From Caballeronia sp. Lep1P3 (lineage in GTDB: Bacteria; Pseudomonadota; Gammaproteobacteria; Burkholderiales; Burkholderiaceae): a DNA stretch of 64,000 nucleotides. This document shows positions 10,710 to 19,731 of the stretch, piece by piece. Location of the stretch: assembly GCF_022879595.1 (NCBI RefSeq), contig NZ_CP084265.1:682001-746000 (forward strand). The letters are read 5' to 3'. Below the pieces are notes generated by a model. That model did no database searches. It had not been told where the DNA came from and worked only from the letters and a program-made list of their open reading frames with translations. How positions within the stretch are numbered: the stretch's first letter is position 1; every line of letters begins with the position of its first letter. Both the position numbers and the translations under genes were made by a program.

Positions 10710-10862
10710 ATGAAACGCCTCGCCACACTCTGCCTCGCAACGTGGTCGGCCGCCGCGCTGCTCTATTTCGGCCGGCATTCCGTCGCGTTCATCGTGCTGT
10801 CGGGCGTACTCGCGCTCGCGGGCTTCGATCTCGTGCAGCCGCAGCCGGGCGAAGGCCCGTGA
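10710..10862 (+). CDS. Small hydrophobic membrane protein, unknown
   Basis: A 50-residue reading frame starting MKRLATLCLATWSAAALLYF with two closely spaced hydrophobic stretches (about residues 5-20 and 25-43), consistent with a small inner-membrane protein. It lies after the sodB terminator and overlaps the 3' end of the convergent GT87-type gene by 74 nt, where that protein has a low-complexity tail. I do not recognise a family. It could be a real small protein or a chance frame, and no clear ribosome site is seen. Confidence 0.4.
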   Translation: MKRLATLCLATWSAAALLYFGRHSVAFIVLSGVLALAGFDLVQPQPGEGP

Positions 10863-12102
10863 CGCTCGCGGGCGCGAAGTAGCGCGCGAGACACAGCGCA
10901 TACAGCAGAAAAACCGCGATCGTGTAGTTCGTGCTGCGCGCCGCGACGACGAAGAGCAGAACCGCGCAAGCGGCAAGCAGCAATTCGGCGCGTCTGGGCA
11001 GCAGCGAAAGCCGCGTGTCCCTGCGCTCGAGCGCCGTGCCGAACAGAATGCCGAGCGGAATCAGCACGACGACCAGATGCACCGGCTCCAGCATCGGCGA
11101 TGCGACGAGCATCGTCATCGTCGCGAGCGCGAAGTCTGTGCGGCGGTCAGCGTGGCGTCGCGCGATCAGAACGACGGCGGTCACGCATACGACGGCGGCC
11201 GTCGCCAGCCATACCGCGCCGAGCATCTTCTGCGATGCGCTCATCCCGGCGTTTTCGATGAGCGTCTGAAGCGCGCCGCGCAGCGCGACGTTGATCGGCG
11301 CGCCGCCGAGCATCACGTTCTGCGCGTTGAGGCGCGGCATGTCGGAGACGGCGTAATGCCAGATCGTATGGAAGCCGAGCACGCAGCCCGTGACGCACGT
11401 GAGCGCGACCGATGTCGCGAACGTGGCGATCGCCGTGCGCCATTCGCGCCTCAGAAGCAGCAGCCCGGCGATGGCGAGCGGCGTCACTTTCAGCACGATG
11501 GCCGCGCCGAGGAACACGCCCGCGAGCGAGCGGTTGCCGCGGTCGATGAAGAAGAACGTCGCGGCGAGCAGGAAGAACAGCAGTTCGTTGGACTGGCCCC
11601 AGTAGACATCGTCGAAGAAGGGGCGGCTCAGCAGCGCGAGCGCGATGAACAACAGCGCGACGCCGCGATCCTCGCCCCGATACGCGAGCTTCGCGACCAT
11701 CGCGACGCCGAGCGCGAAGAGCAGCATCGATCCGAGCACCCACACGCTCTTCGCCGCAGCCGGCGACAGCGCGCCGAGCGGCGAGAACAGCAGCGCGAAT
11801 TGCGGCGGATACGCGTAGAAGACGTCCATGCCCGTCGTGCGCGCGCCGATCGAGCGCAGGAACGTGACGAGCCCGTGGTGATCGTAGAGCACGGTCGCAT
11901 CGGCGGGATGGCGCAGCACGGTCGTGAACGCGTACAGGTAGTAGTTGAAGTCGCTGAAAGCATCGGCGGGATCGGCGTGGAACTGCGCGAGCACGCGCGG
12001 CATGTGCGCCGCGATGATGCCTATGGCGACCGCAATCAGCACGGTCGAAATCGTGGCGAGACTGGGCGCGGATTTCCCCGCGCCGGCCCGTGTGGTGAGC
12101 AT
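10789..12102 (-). CDS. GT87/DUF2029-type membrane glycosyltransferase
   Basis: A 437-residue polytopic protein with about ten hydrophobic segments. FYAYPPQFALLFSPL and DVYWGQSNELLFFLLAATFF match the GT-C-fold GT87/DUF2029 family, whose characterised members are polyprenyl-phosphate-sugar-dependent mannosyl- or arabinosyltransferases. The early aspartates in DPADAFSDFNYY fit the first extracytoplasmic loop of GT-C enzymes. It is the last gene of a run with an SMR-like protein (49 nt upstream) and a HAD-UbiA fusion, suggesting it uses a lipid-linked sugar made and flipped by those two. The acceptor is unknown. The C-terminal 27 residues are Arg/Ala-rich and poorly constrained. Confidence 0.75.
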   Translation of the reverse strand: MLTTRAGAGKSAPSLATISTVLIAVAIGIIAAHMPRVLAQFHADPADAFSDFNYYLYAFTTVLRHPADATVLYDHHGLVTFLRSIGARTTGMDVFYAYPPQFALLFSPLGALSPAAAKSVWVLGSMLLFALGVAMVAKLAYRGEDRGVALLFIALALLSRPFFDDVYWGQSNELLFFLLAATFFFIDRGNRSLAGVFLGAAIVLKVTPLAIAGLLLLRREWRTAIATFATSVALTCVTGCVLGFHTIWHYAVSDMPRLNAQNVMLGGAPINVALRGALQTLIENAGMSASQKMLGAVWLATAAVVCVTAVVLIARRHADRRTDFALATMTMLVASPMLEPVHLVVVLIPLGILFGTALERRDTRLSLLPRRAELLLAACAVLLFVVAARSTNYTIAVFLLYALCLARYFAPASVTGLRPAAAARDRSPRARVRPTAR

Positions 12103-12151
12103 GGCAATTCCCCGTTGTGCGGCCTTTTGTTATGGATAAACGCGCCGGGCG

Positions 12152-12511
12152 TCAGGCCGTGGTTGCCGCCGGCGCGTAAAGCAGAACGACGCTTGCAATC
12201 AGCAGCGCGGCACCGGCGAGCGTGCGCAGCGACATCGCTTCGCCCAGCACGACGCCGAACGCCATGATTTCGAGCAGCGTTACGGTGACCATCAGCGGAT
12301 ACGCGACGCTCAGTTCCACGCGCTTCAACGCGAGCGCATAGAGCACGAAGCCCGCGCCATACGCGCCGATTGCGCCGAGCCGGTACACCAGCGCACGCGC
12401 GTCCATGCCGAAGAGAAGCGCGCCGCCTTCCGGCAGCCTTCCCGCGAGGCGCAACAGAATGCTCGCGAGCGCACCGCACGTGCCGCTGAAAAGAAGCGTG
12501 AGGTATTGCAT
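12152..12511 (-). CDS. SMR/EamA-type small membrane protein, possible lipid-sugar flippase subunit
   Basis: A 119-residue protein with four predicted transmembrane helices in the EmrE/ArnE-ArnF arrangement. SVAYPLMVTVTLLEIMAFGVVLGE in helix 3 and the final ALLIASVVLLY helix are typical of the superfamily. The start is taken at the ATG at 12511 (MQYLTLLFSG), which places helix 1 correctly and leaves a 20-nt gap to the upstream HAD-UbiA stop. Drug efflux is possible by family. Its place between a polyprenyl-phosphate transferase and a GT-C enzyme makes an ArnE/F-like flippase for a lipid-linked sugar the better inference. Confidence 0.7.
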   Translation of the reverse strand: MQYLTLLFSGTCGALASILLRLAGRLPEGGALLFGMDARALVYRLGAIGAYGAGFVLYALALKRVELSVAYPLMVTVTLLEIMAFGVVLGEAMSLRTLAGAALLIASVVLLYAPAATTA

Positions 12512-12531
12512 GAAGAGGAACGAGTTGGCGC

Positions 12532-13953
12532 CTAAATCGCGATGACCACCGTCGCGATGCACAGGCAAATGACGAAGAGACTCAGCCGGTTTTTGATGGC
12601 ATAGACGATCGGGTCATCATGCATCTCGCCGCGAAACGCGAGCATCCACACGCGGCTGACCCAGTAGAGCAAGAGCCCGAAGAGCACCCAGAGCGCGTGC
12701 GGATGCCGGTACAGCAGCCGCACGTCCGCCGAGTTCAGATACAACGCCAGCACCAGCACGGCGACATAGCCCGATGCCGTGCCGAACGAGCGCAGGATGC
12801 CGAGGTCCTGCGTGTCGTAGCCGCGCCCGGCGGCGGAGGCCTTGCCGTCGCGAAGAAGGGCGTCGAGTTCGGTGTAGCGCTTCACCATCGCGAGGCTCAG
12901 GAAGATGAGCACCGAAAACATGATGAGCCAGTCCGACAGCACGATGTCCGCCGCCGCGCCGCCCGCGACGATGCGCGACGTATAGAGCGCGGCGAGCGTG
13001 AAGACATCGACGAGCATCAGGCGCTTGAGCTTGAGCGAATACGCGAGCGTCGCGATGAAATAGCCGCCGAGCACGAGCTGAAAGCGCGGCTCGATCTGCG
13101 CCGCGAGCGCCGCCGATGCGACGAGCAGCGTCACCGTCAGCGCCATGCCGAAGGTGAGCGGCAATTGCCCCGACGCGAACGGCCGGTTGCGCTTTTTCGC
13201 GTGACGGCGATCCGCGTCGAGATCGAGCATGTCGTTGAGGAGATAGACCGCCGACGCGCAGAAGCTGAACGAGAAGAACGCGATGGTTTCGTCGAGCAGC
13301 ATCGCGGGATCGGTGAAGCGGTGCGATGCAAGCAGCGGCACGAAGATCAGCAGGTTCTTGACCCACTGATACACGCGCATTTCCTTGAGCGTGAGACGCA
13401 CGAGCGAACGTTTTTCCTCGAAAAACACGATCGTCTTGTTCACTTTCTCGGCCGCCGCCGCGATGTGCCGGTTGCCCACGACGATAGCCTGCCGCGACTC
13501 CTTCCACACGGGCACGTCGGCGAGCGCGTTGCCGCAATAATCGAAGCCGTGTGCGCCGAACTCCTTCGTGAGCGCGCCCGCCTTCTGGCTGCCTTTGAGA
13601 TTGCGCGCGTCGTCGCTCGCGAGCACGCCCTTGAAGATGCCGAAGTGCGTGGCGATCTGTTCGGCCACCTGCTGATTCGACGCCGTGCACAAATATAGAT
13701 CGCGTCCGGCTGAACGCTGCTCCTGCAAATAGGCGAGAAAGCGCGCGTTGTACGGCAGCACGGACACGTCGATGGCCACGCGCTGCGCGATCTGCGCCTT
13801 CAGATACGCCTTTCCGCGCAGCAGCCAGACGATGCACCACAGCGCATAGACCGGATTCTTCTTCACGAGCACGAGAAACGATTCGACGAGCAAATCGGTG
13901 GCGGTCAGCGTGCCGTCCAGATCGACGCACAGGGGAACGCGAGCTTCGGCCAT
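12532..13953 (-). CDS. HAD phosphatase-UbiA prenyltransferase fusion
   Basis: A 473-residue two-domain protein. The N-terminal HAD-like phosphatase (about residues 5-190) has the DLDGT nucleophile motif at 11-15 and LCTASNQQVAEQIA as motif II. The C-terminal UbiA domain (about 195-473) has eight or nine hydrophobic helices and the first aspartate motif NDMLDLDADRRH. UbiA enzymes closest in style include decaprenyl-phosphate phosphoribosyltransferase, which makes a phosphorylated sugar that then needs a phosphatase, and a fused HAD domain fits that order. It is the first gene of a three-gene run with the SMR and GT87 proteins. Substrate identity is inference. Confidence 0.85.
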   Translation of the reverse strand: MAEARVPLCVDLDGTLTATDLLVESFLVLVKKNPVYALWCIVWLLRGKAYLKAQIAQRVAIDVSVLPYNARFLAYLQEQRSAGRDLYLCTASNQQVAEQIATHFGIFKGVLASDDARNLKGSQKAGALTKEFGAHGFDYCGNALADVPVWKESRQAIVVGNRHIAAAAEKVNKTIVFFEEKRSLVRLTLKEMRVYQWVKNLLIFVPLLASHRFTDPAMLLDETIAFFSFSFCASAVYLLNDMLDLDADRRHAKKRNRPFASGQLPLTFGMALTVTLLVASAALAAQIEPRFQLVLGGYFIATLAYSLKLKRLMLVDVFTLAALYTSRIVAGGAAADIVLSDWLIMFSVLIFLSLAMVKRYTELDALLRDGKASAAGRGYDTQDLGILRSFGTASGYVAVLVLALYLNSADVRLLYRHPHALWVLFGLLLYWVSRVWMLAFRGEMHDDPIVYAIKNRLSLFVICLCIATVVIAI

Positions 13954-14191
13954 GATTTCCTCGTTGCGCGGATTCGTCTTGGGATTCGGACGGGCGTCGC
14001 CGAACCGTTTGGCTCACAGAATAACGAGCGCCCTTTTCCCGGCTCTGTGCGTTAGGACACTTCTGTTGCGCGCCTAAGAACGTACCGTATTCCTTCTCGG
14101 CGCTTTTGTGAATTGTTCGGGATCGCTTGCTTTTGCGGCGGCGCGGCGACGCGGCGGCGACAGCGGCGGCGCATGAATCGGCCGCCCGCAA
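13954..14191. other. Upstream region of the HAD-UbiA gene
   Basis: No gene seen. It probably holds the promoter of the HAD-UbiA/SMR/GT87 run (minus strand), but I could not identify convincing -35/-10 elements. Confidence 0.35.
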
Positions 14192-14217
14192 CAAAAAAGC
14201 CTTCCACGCGGAAGGCT
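14192..14217 (-). terminator. Terminator of the EAL-domain gene
   Basis: Read on the minus strand, an 8-bp stem (arms 14198-14205 and 14210-14217, 4-nt loop) runs into six T. Confidence 0.88.
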
Positions 14218-14242
14218 CTCGAGCGGAACATCGCACGATCCT

Positions 14243-15517
14243 TCAGAGGCGTTTCGGCGCGCCTTCCCAGTTGATATCGACGCAGAGCACCTGCAGGCCG
14301 TAAGGCGTTTGCGCCGCAATCGAAGCGGTCACGCACAGATGCGCCTCGTTGATCGACAGATACGGCGCGGTCAGATGCACGCGAGCCGGCGCGCGCAGCG
14401 CCTCGATGAAATACGGGCGGCGTTCCCAGCTCGCGCCTTCGGAATGAAGCAGCGGACTGAAGCGCTTCGCGCGCTGCGACGCGCGCACGACGGGCACGAC
14501 GTTGTCGCCGATCTGCCGGCCCGCGTGATCGAGCAGGAAGCAGCGGGCGGTATCGGCGAGCTGGCGCAGTTCGCTCGTTGCGGCGGCGAGCGTTTCGCCT
14601 TCCATCAGCTTGACCGATGCGCGTTCCAGCCCGCTCACGTAAGGCTCGAGCCGCGCGGCCTGCGCACGCTCGCGCGCGGCCACGCGTTCGCGCGATGCCG
14701 CCGAGAGCGCGTCCATCGTGCTCGCGGCGGCATCGCTGTGCACGGCATCGACGCTCGGTTGCGCGAAATACGCGCCCTGCACGAAGTCGACGTTGCATTC
14801 CAGCGCGATGAGCGCGTCGCGTTCGGTGGCGAGACCGCCCATCAGCACGAGCTGGCCGGATTCATGCAGCAGCGAGACGAGGCGCGGCAGCACGCGCTCG
14901 ATATGCGAATGCTCGGTGGCCTGCTGAAGAATGCAGCGGTCGAGCGACACGATATCCGGCCGCAGTTGCCACACGCGGTCGATGTTCGAATGCTTCACGC
15001 CGAAGCCGTCGAGCGCGATCAGAAAGCCCGACTTGCGCAGCGAATCGACGATTCCGGTGAAGCGCGTCGTCTCGCCGCCCGCCTGTTCGGGCACTTCGAG
15101 CACCACGCGCTGCGGCGGCAAGCCGATGTCTTTCAGCGCGGCGAGGAGCGCGTCGCCGTAGCTCGTGTCCATGAGCGCAGCCGGGTGCAGGCTCAGAAAG
15201 AGCCATTCGTCGTGGCTGTCGAACGCGTTGAAGTTGCCGAGATGAAGCGATTCCGCGAGCCGGCCCAGTTCCAGCAGATCACCGCGCCGCGCCGCCTGCG
15301 TGAAGACTTCGTGCGACGGCACATGCCGATGCGCGTCGTCGCGCGCTCGCAGCGACGCGTGATACCCGATCGCGCGCCGGTGCGACACCGAAAACACCGG
15401 CTGGAACACGCTGAAGACCGTGTATTCGCCATACAGCACCGTGCGACGCGAGCCGTCGTCGCCCGCGACGGGGCGCGGCGGCTGGAAGCGGGGAGGGTCG
15501 AGATCAACCATGCTCAT
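14243..15517 (-). CDS. Degenerate EAL-domain protein with C-terminal sensor-like domain
   Basis: A 424-residue cytoplasmic protein. Residues about 28-255 have the EAL phosphodiesterase fold pattern (FSVFQPVFS, VLEVPEQ, ALDGFGVKHSN), but the signature is lost. The EAL tripeptide is HAS at 53-55, so the metal-binding glutamate is a histidine, and other catalytic positions also differ (LDGFG for DDFG, SLDRCIL for the lysine motif). It is therefore unlikely to hydrolyse c-di-GMP and more likely binds a ligand or partner. The C-terminal part (about 290-424, with YLSINEAHLCVTASI) resembles the sensor domain that follows EAL in YkuI-like proteins. The gene appears single, with its own terminator. 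Confidence 0.8.
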   Translation of the reverse strand: MSMVDLDPPRFQPPRPVAGDDGSRRTVLYGEYTVFSVFQPVFSVSHRRAIGYHASLRARDDAHRHVPSHEVFTQAARRGDLLELGRLAESLHLGNFNAFDSHDEWLFLSLHPAALMDTSYGDALLAALKDIGLPPQRVVLEVPEQAGGETTRFTGIVDSLRKSGFLIALDGFGVKHSNIDRVWQLRPDIVSLDRCILQQATEHSHIERVLPRLVSLLHESGQLVLMGGLATERDALIALECNVDFVQGAYFAQPSVDAVHSDAAASTMDALSAASRERVAARERAQAARLEPYVSGLERASVKLMEGETLAAATSELRQLADTARCFLLDHAGRQIGDNVVPVVRASQRAKRFSPLLHSEGASWERRPYFIEALRAPARVHLTAPYLSINEAHLCVTASIAAQTPYGLQVLCVDINWEGAPKRL

Positions 15518-15767
15518 GGGTCGGGGCGTCGCGATTCGGCTTAATGAGATATGGGCAGTTTACAAGATCGGCCGTCCGACCGTTCGAGCAAAATCCGTGC
15601 GAATCCAGTGGCGGCGCGGTTTCGGGCGCATTCGTGTGCTTATTCCAGAGCGTGCCGGCGATGCGGCGCGCGCCCCGCGCCGGGCGTGCGTCGCATGGCG
15701 GTGCCGGTCGCACTCTGGCGGTGCGCGGCGCACGATGCGGTGGCGCGCGACGGCGCGGCTATCGCGG

Positions 15768-17201
15768 TCAGTTCGCCTCGGACGGGTCCGGCTTGCGCCG
15801 CGCCGCGCGCACTTCCGGCGCAAGCTGCCCGAAGATCCACGCGCTCGCCGCCGTGATGACGCCCACGCACAGAAAGGTCGCGTGGAACGCGGGCAGCGAG
15901 TTCGTCTCCGTCACGCGCGGCAGAAGTCCGGTGAACGTCGAGAGGATCGCGCCGGCGACGGTCACGCCGAGGCTCATCGACAGCATCTGCACCAGCGAAA
16001 ACAGGCTGTTGCCGCTGCTCGCGCCGCCGGTGCCGAGGTCTTTCAGCGTGAGCGTGTTCATCGCGGTGAACTGCATCGAATTGACGGAGCCGAAGAGCGC
16101 CAGTTGCGCGAGACGCAGCCACAACGGCTGATGCGCGCTCACGAGCGAGAAGCTCGCCATCATCAGGCCGACGAGCACGGTGTTCACCACCAGCACGCGC
16201 CGATAGCCGAAGCGTTCGATGAGCCGCGTCACGAGCCGCTTGCTGAGCATGCCCGCCGCCGCGACGGGCAGCATCATCATGCCGGCTTCGAACGCGCTGT
16301 AGCCGAGGCTCACTTGCAGAAGCAGCGGGATCAGATAAGGCATCGCGCCGCTGCCGATGCGCGCGAACAGATTGCCGAGCAAGCCGACGCTGAACGTGTG
16401 AATCTTGAAGAGATCGAGCGAGAAGATGGGCTGCGCGGCGCGCGTCGCGTGCAGGCCGTAGGCGACGAAGCAGCCGAAGCTCAGAATCAGCAGCACGAGC
16501 ACGATTGCGTGCTGGAGACCGAGATCGGCGAGGCCGTCAAGCGAGATCGTCAGCGCGACCATGCCGACCGCGAGCAGCAGATAGCCCGCGAGATCGAAGG
16601 GCGCGGTCGCGGGATTGCGGCTATCGGGCATGTAAAGATTCGTCGCGATGCAGCCGATGACGCCGACCGGCACGTTGATGAGAAAGATCCAGTGCCACGA
16701 CGCGATCTGCACGAGCCAGCCGCCGAGCGTCGGGCCGATGAGCGGGCCGATCAGCCCCGGAATCGCGACGAATGCGAGCGCCGAGAGATAACGCTCCGCC
16801 GGAAAGACGCGCAGCACGGCGAGCCGGCCGACCGGCAGGAGCATCGCGCCGCCGACGCCCTGAACCACGCGAAACGCGACGAGCGCCTGCAACGACTGCG
16901 CCTTCGCGCACAACAGCGAGCCGATGGTGAACATGAGAATCGCGCTGAAGAACACGCGCTTCGTGCCGAGCTTGTCCGCGAGCCAGCCGGAGAAGGGGAT
17001 CATCATCGCCATCGTGAGCGAGTAGGCGATCACGACGCCCTGCATCTTGAGCGGCGCTTCGCCGAGGCTTCGCGCCATCGCGGGGAGCGCGGTGTTGACG
17101 ATCGTCGAATCGAGCGTTTGCATGAAGAAGCCCGTCGCGACGAGCCACAGCATGAAGGAAAGCGATCGGTCGGACGGCTCTGCTGCGGCGGTATCGGTCA
17201 T
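15768..17201 (-). CDS. MFS drug efflux transporter, DHA2 family
   Basis: A 477-residue transporter with about fourteen hydrophobic segments, the DHA2 layout of EmrB/MdtD-type proton antiporters. Motif C-like GIPGLIGPLIGPTLGGWL is represented by AIPGLIGPLIGPTLGGWL in helix 5. The early DSTIVNTALPAMA segment with Asp in helix 1 and the loop 2-3 motif GWLADKLGTKRVF are typical. It starts 15 nt after the stop of the GntR-type regulator and is probably co-transcribed with and controlled by it. The substrate cannot be read from the sequence. Confidence 0.88.
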   Translation of the reverse strand: MTDTAAAEPSDRSLSFMLWLVATGFFMQTLDSTIVNTALPAMARSLGEAPLKMQGVVIAYSLTMAMMIPFSGWLADKLGTKRVFFSAILMFTIGSLLCAKAQSLQALVAFRVVQGVGGAMLLPVGRLAVLRVFPAERYLSALAFVAIPGLIGPLIGPTLGGWLVQIASWHWIFLINVPVGVIGCIATNLYMPDSRNPATAPFDLAGYLLLAVGMVALTISLDGLADLGLQHAIVLVLLILSFGCFVAYGLHATRAAQPIFSLDLFKIHTFSVGLLGNLFARIGSGAMPYLIPLLLQVSLGYSAFEAGMMMLPVAAAGMLSKRLVTRLIERFGYRRVLVVNTVLVGLMMASFSLVSAHQPLWLRLAQLALFGSVNSMQFTAMNTLTLKDLGTGGASSGNSLFSLVQMLSMSLGVTVAGAILSTFTGLLPRVTETNSLPAFHATFLCVGVITAASAWIFGQLAPEVRAARRKPDPSEAN

Positions 17202-17216
17202 GAGTGGGCGACGTCG

Positions 17217-17963
17217 TTATTTGCGCAGTTCGGCGACGAAATCGTAGTAATCGTTGCGGCAGTAGGTATCGGTGAGTTCGATCGCGCGCTGATCGGCCGT
17301 ATAGCCGACGCGCGTGATAAGCAAAAGCGCGTCGTGCGGCGCGATGCTCATTTGCTCAGCAATCTCCGGACTCGCGTTGACGGCGCGGAAATGCTGGAGC
17401 GCGCGGACGATGGAAAGCCCGCGCGTGTCGAGATAGCTGTAGAGGGAATCGCCGATGGCGAGCGGATCGGGAATCAGCGCCGACGGGAAGGTGGAGTTTT
17501 CGACGGCCATCACGGTGTCGTCGGCAAGACGCAGGCGCTTGAGGCGCGCGACCGTCGCCGCAGGCGAGAGACCGAGCTGGATGACTTCTTCGCGATTGGC
17601 CGGCTCGATGGTGCGCGAGAGCCACTTCGAACTCGGCTTGAAGCCGCGCCGCCGCAGCATTTCCGAGAAGCTCGACAGCCGCGAGAGCGGATCTTCGTAA
17701 CGCGGCTTGATGAAGCTGCCCGCGCCTTGCTCGCGGCGGATCAGCCCTTGCTCGACGAGAAGCGCGATCGCTTTTCTCGATGTGATCCGCGACACGCCGA
17801 GCGCTTCGGAAAGCACGCGCTCGGACGGCAGGGCTTCGCCCGCGTTCCAGCGGTTGTCGTGAATGGCGTTGGCGAGCTTGCGGGCGAGTTGAAGATAGAG
17901 CGGAGTGTCGCTGTCCGGGTCCGGGCGCAGATCGCGCCAGCGGTCTTCCGAGGTCGAGTTCAT
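17217..17963 (-). CDS. GntR family regulator with UTRA domain
   Basis: A 248-residue HutC/YvoA-type transcription factor. The winged-helix domain (about residues 20-85) contains PSERVLSEALGVSRITSRKA. The UTRA ligand-binding domain (about 105-240) contains LKRLRLADDTVMAVENS and ends ELTDTYCRNDYYDF. UTRA regulators of this type usually bind sugars, amino-sugar phosphates or small organic acids. The ATG at 17963 gives the normal N-terminus. The DHA2 transporter follows directly in the same direction, suggesting effector-controlled export. No operator could be defined from one sequence. Confidence 0.88.
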   Translation of the reverse strand: MNSTSEDRWRDLRPDPDSDTPLYLQLARKLANAIHDNRWNAGEALPSERVLSEALGVSRITSRKAIALLVEQGLIRREQGAGSFIKPRYEDPLSRLSSFSEMLRRRGFKPSSKWLSRTIEPANREEVIQLGLSPAATVARLKRLRLADDTVMAVENSTFPSALIPDPLAIGDSLYSYLDTRGLSIVRALQHFRAVNASPEIAEQMSIAPHDALLLITRVGYTADQRAIELTDTYCRNDYYDFVAELRK

Positions 17964-18172
17964 AAATCGGACGCAATGGGGCCAAGCGGCGATTTTAAGA
18001 CAAACGATGGAACGCGGGCGCGTGAGCTTGCGAACGCTCGGGCATCGCCGGATGGGTGGAACATGCGTGCGCGATGGCGGCGGCGATGCCGCGTTCATCG
18101 CGCGAAAGCGGCATCGGCGCGAGCGTCGCCGGAGCGTTCCTGGCGAGTTTCTAGCGGCGAACGATGCGCGAT

Positions 18173-19393
18173 TCAGGCCGTCGCCGGGCCGCCCACGCCG
18201 CGTCCGCCACGCACATACAGCGCAACCGACAACGCCACCGCCGCCGCCGCCGCGAGCGCGGCGAAGAGGAACACGGAGCCATAGCCGAACTCGCCCGCGA
18301 CATAACCCGCGAGCGGCCCGGTCAGACCGAGCGACAAATCGAGGAACACGGAATAAGCCGACAGCGCCGCGCCACGGCTCGCGGGCGGCACGAGACCGAC
18401 GGCTTCCACGCCGAGCGCCGGAAACACGAGCGCGAAGCCGCAGCCCGTCAACGCGGCGCCGGCCAGCGCGAAGGTCGGTTCGGCGGAGAGCCACAGCATC
18501 ACGAGACCCGCGCATTCGAGCGCGAACGAGACAATGGCCACGCGAAAACCGCCGTAGGCCTTGATCGTGTTCGCGAACAGGAGCCGCGCGCCGACGAACG
18601 TCGTGCCGAACACCGTCAGCGAAAGCGCCGCGTTCGGCCAGTTATGCGCCGCGTAGAAGAGCGTGATGAACGTCGCGATGGAGCCGAAGCCCGCCGAGCC
18701 GAGCGCGAGGCCGAAGCCATACGGCAGCACGCGGAAGAACACGCTGCGATACGACATGCGCTCGCCGTGCACGACCGGCACGCTCGCCATGCGCGACGCG
18801 AGCCAGTAGCCGATGCCCGCCAGCGCAATGACGATGAACGCGAGCGCGCCGAAGCCGAGCGAATGGTCGACGGCGACGCCGAGCGGCGCGCCGATCGCGA
18901 GCGCGCCGTAAGTGGCGATGCCGTTCCACGAAATGACCTTCGCGTTATGCGCCACGCCCACGCGCCCGATGCCCCATGTGATCGACCCGGTGCCGACCCA
19001 GCTCTCCCCGAAGCCCAGGACGAGCCGCGCGATGATGAGGAGCACGAGGCTCACCGCGTGCCACTGTGCCGCGAGCGCCGAGCCGAGCAGCAGCACGCCG
19101 CTGCCCGCGCAGGCGGCGAGGCCGTAGAGCACCGTTTTCTTCGGACCGAGCGTGTCGGCGGTGCGGCCGGCGAGCGGCCGTGACATGAGCGTCGCGAAGT
19201 ACTGGACGCTGATCGCCGCGCCCGCCATGACCGAGCCGTAGCCGAGGTCCGTGTGCACGAAGCCCGGCAGCACCGCGAGCGGAATGCCGATGGTCAGGTA
19301 GCAGAGGAACGTGTACAGCACCACCGACACGATCCGGAGAGTGACGGCGAAATCGCCTTTCGGCGCGGCAGCGGTGCGGGACTCGGAGGACAT
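18173..19393 (-). CDS. MFS transporter, YhhS-like
   Basis: A 406-residue twelve-segment major facilitator protein resembling the YhhS/arabinose-efflux-like group. Motif A is represented by [16 protein letters not shown] after helix 2, and [20 protein letters not shown] in helix 4 is characteristic of this group. Substrate is unknown. The ATG at 19393 ([14 protein letters not shown]) leaves a short cytoplasmic tail before helix 1; frames further upstream have no family character. It is transcribed divergently from the xdh operon across a 338-bp spacer, so control may be shared. Confidence 0.85.
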   Translation of the reverse strand: MSSESRTAAAPKGDFAVTLRIVSVVLYTFLCYLTIGIPLAVLPGFVHTDLGYGSVMAGAAISVQYFATLMSRPLAGRTADTLGPKKTVLYGLAACAGSGVLLLGSALAAQWHAVSLVLLIIARLVLGFGESWVGTGSITWGIGRVGVAHNAKVISWNGIATYGALAIGAPLGVAVDHSLGFGALAFIVIALAGIGYWLASRMASVPVVHGERMSYRSVFFRVLPYGFGLALGSAGFGSIATFITLFYAAHNWPNAALSLTVFGTTFVGARLLFANTIKAYGGFRVAIVSFALECAGLVMLWLSAEPTFALAGAALTGCGFALVFPALGVEAVGLVPPASRGAALSAYSVFLDLSLGLTGPLAGYVAGEFGYGSVFLFAALAAAAAVALSVALYVRGGRGVGGPATA

Positions 19394-19731
19394 AGGGAAA
19401 GTGCGGGGTTGAATTCGGCCGGGAGGCGTGATTCTCCCATATGTTGCGGCGCAGCGTCGCCCCTCTTTTGTAACCGGATAGACCAAATCCGTCCTGCGCA
19501 CGATCGTGCAAACGCGCTGCAAGCCTTGTCGCACAAGGCTCCGACGAGTCATCGCGGAAGGAATATGTCGTTCATGCAATGGCGGCTATGGGTTGCGCAT
19601 TTTGGTGATGATAGTTTTGGGGCCATTGAGACAATCGGACGATTCCCAAAATTCGGCCGATTGTCGCCCGCCACCGGCTGCGCACCCCGCGCAACCAGCA
19701 AGAAGCCACGCACGCCCCCGAGACACGAGTC
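19394..19731. other. Divergent promoter region MFS / xdhA
   Basis: 338 bases without a gene. It must hold the promoters of the MFS gene (minus) and of xdhABC (plus). I did not find boxes good enough to mark. The stretch 19595-19660 is locally AT-richer than its surroundings. Confidence 0.45.
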
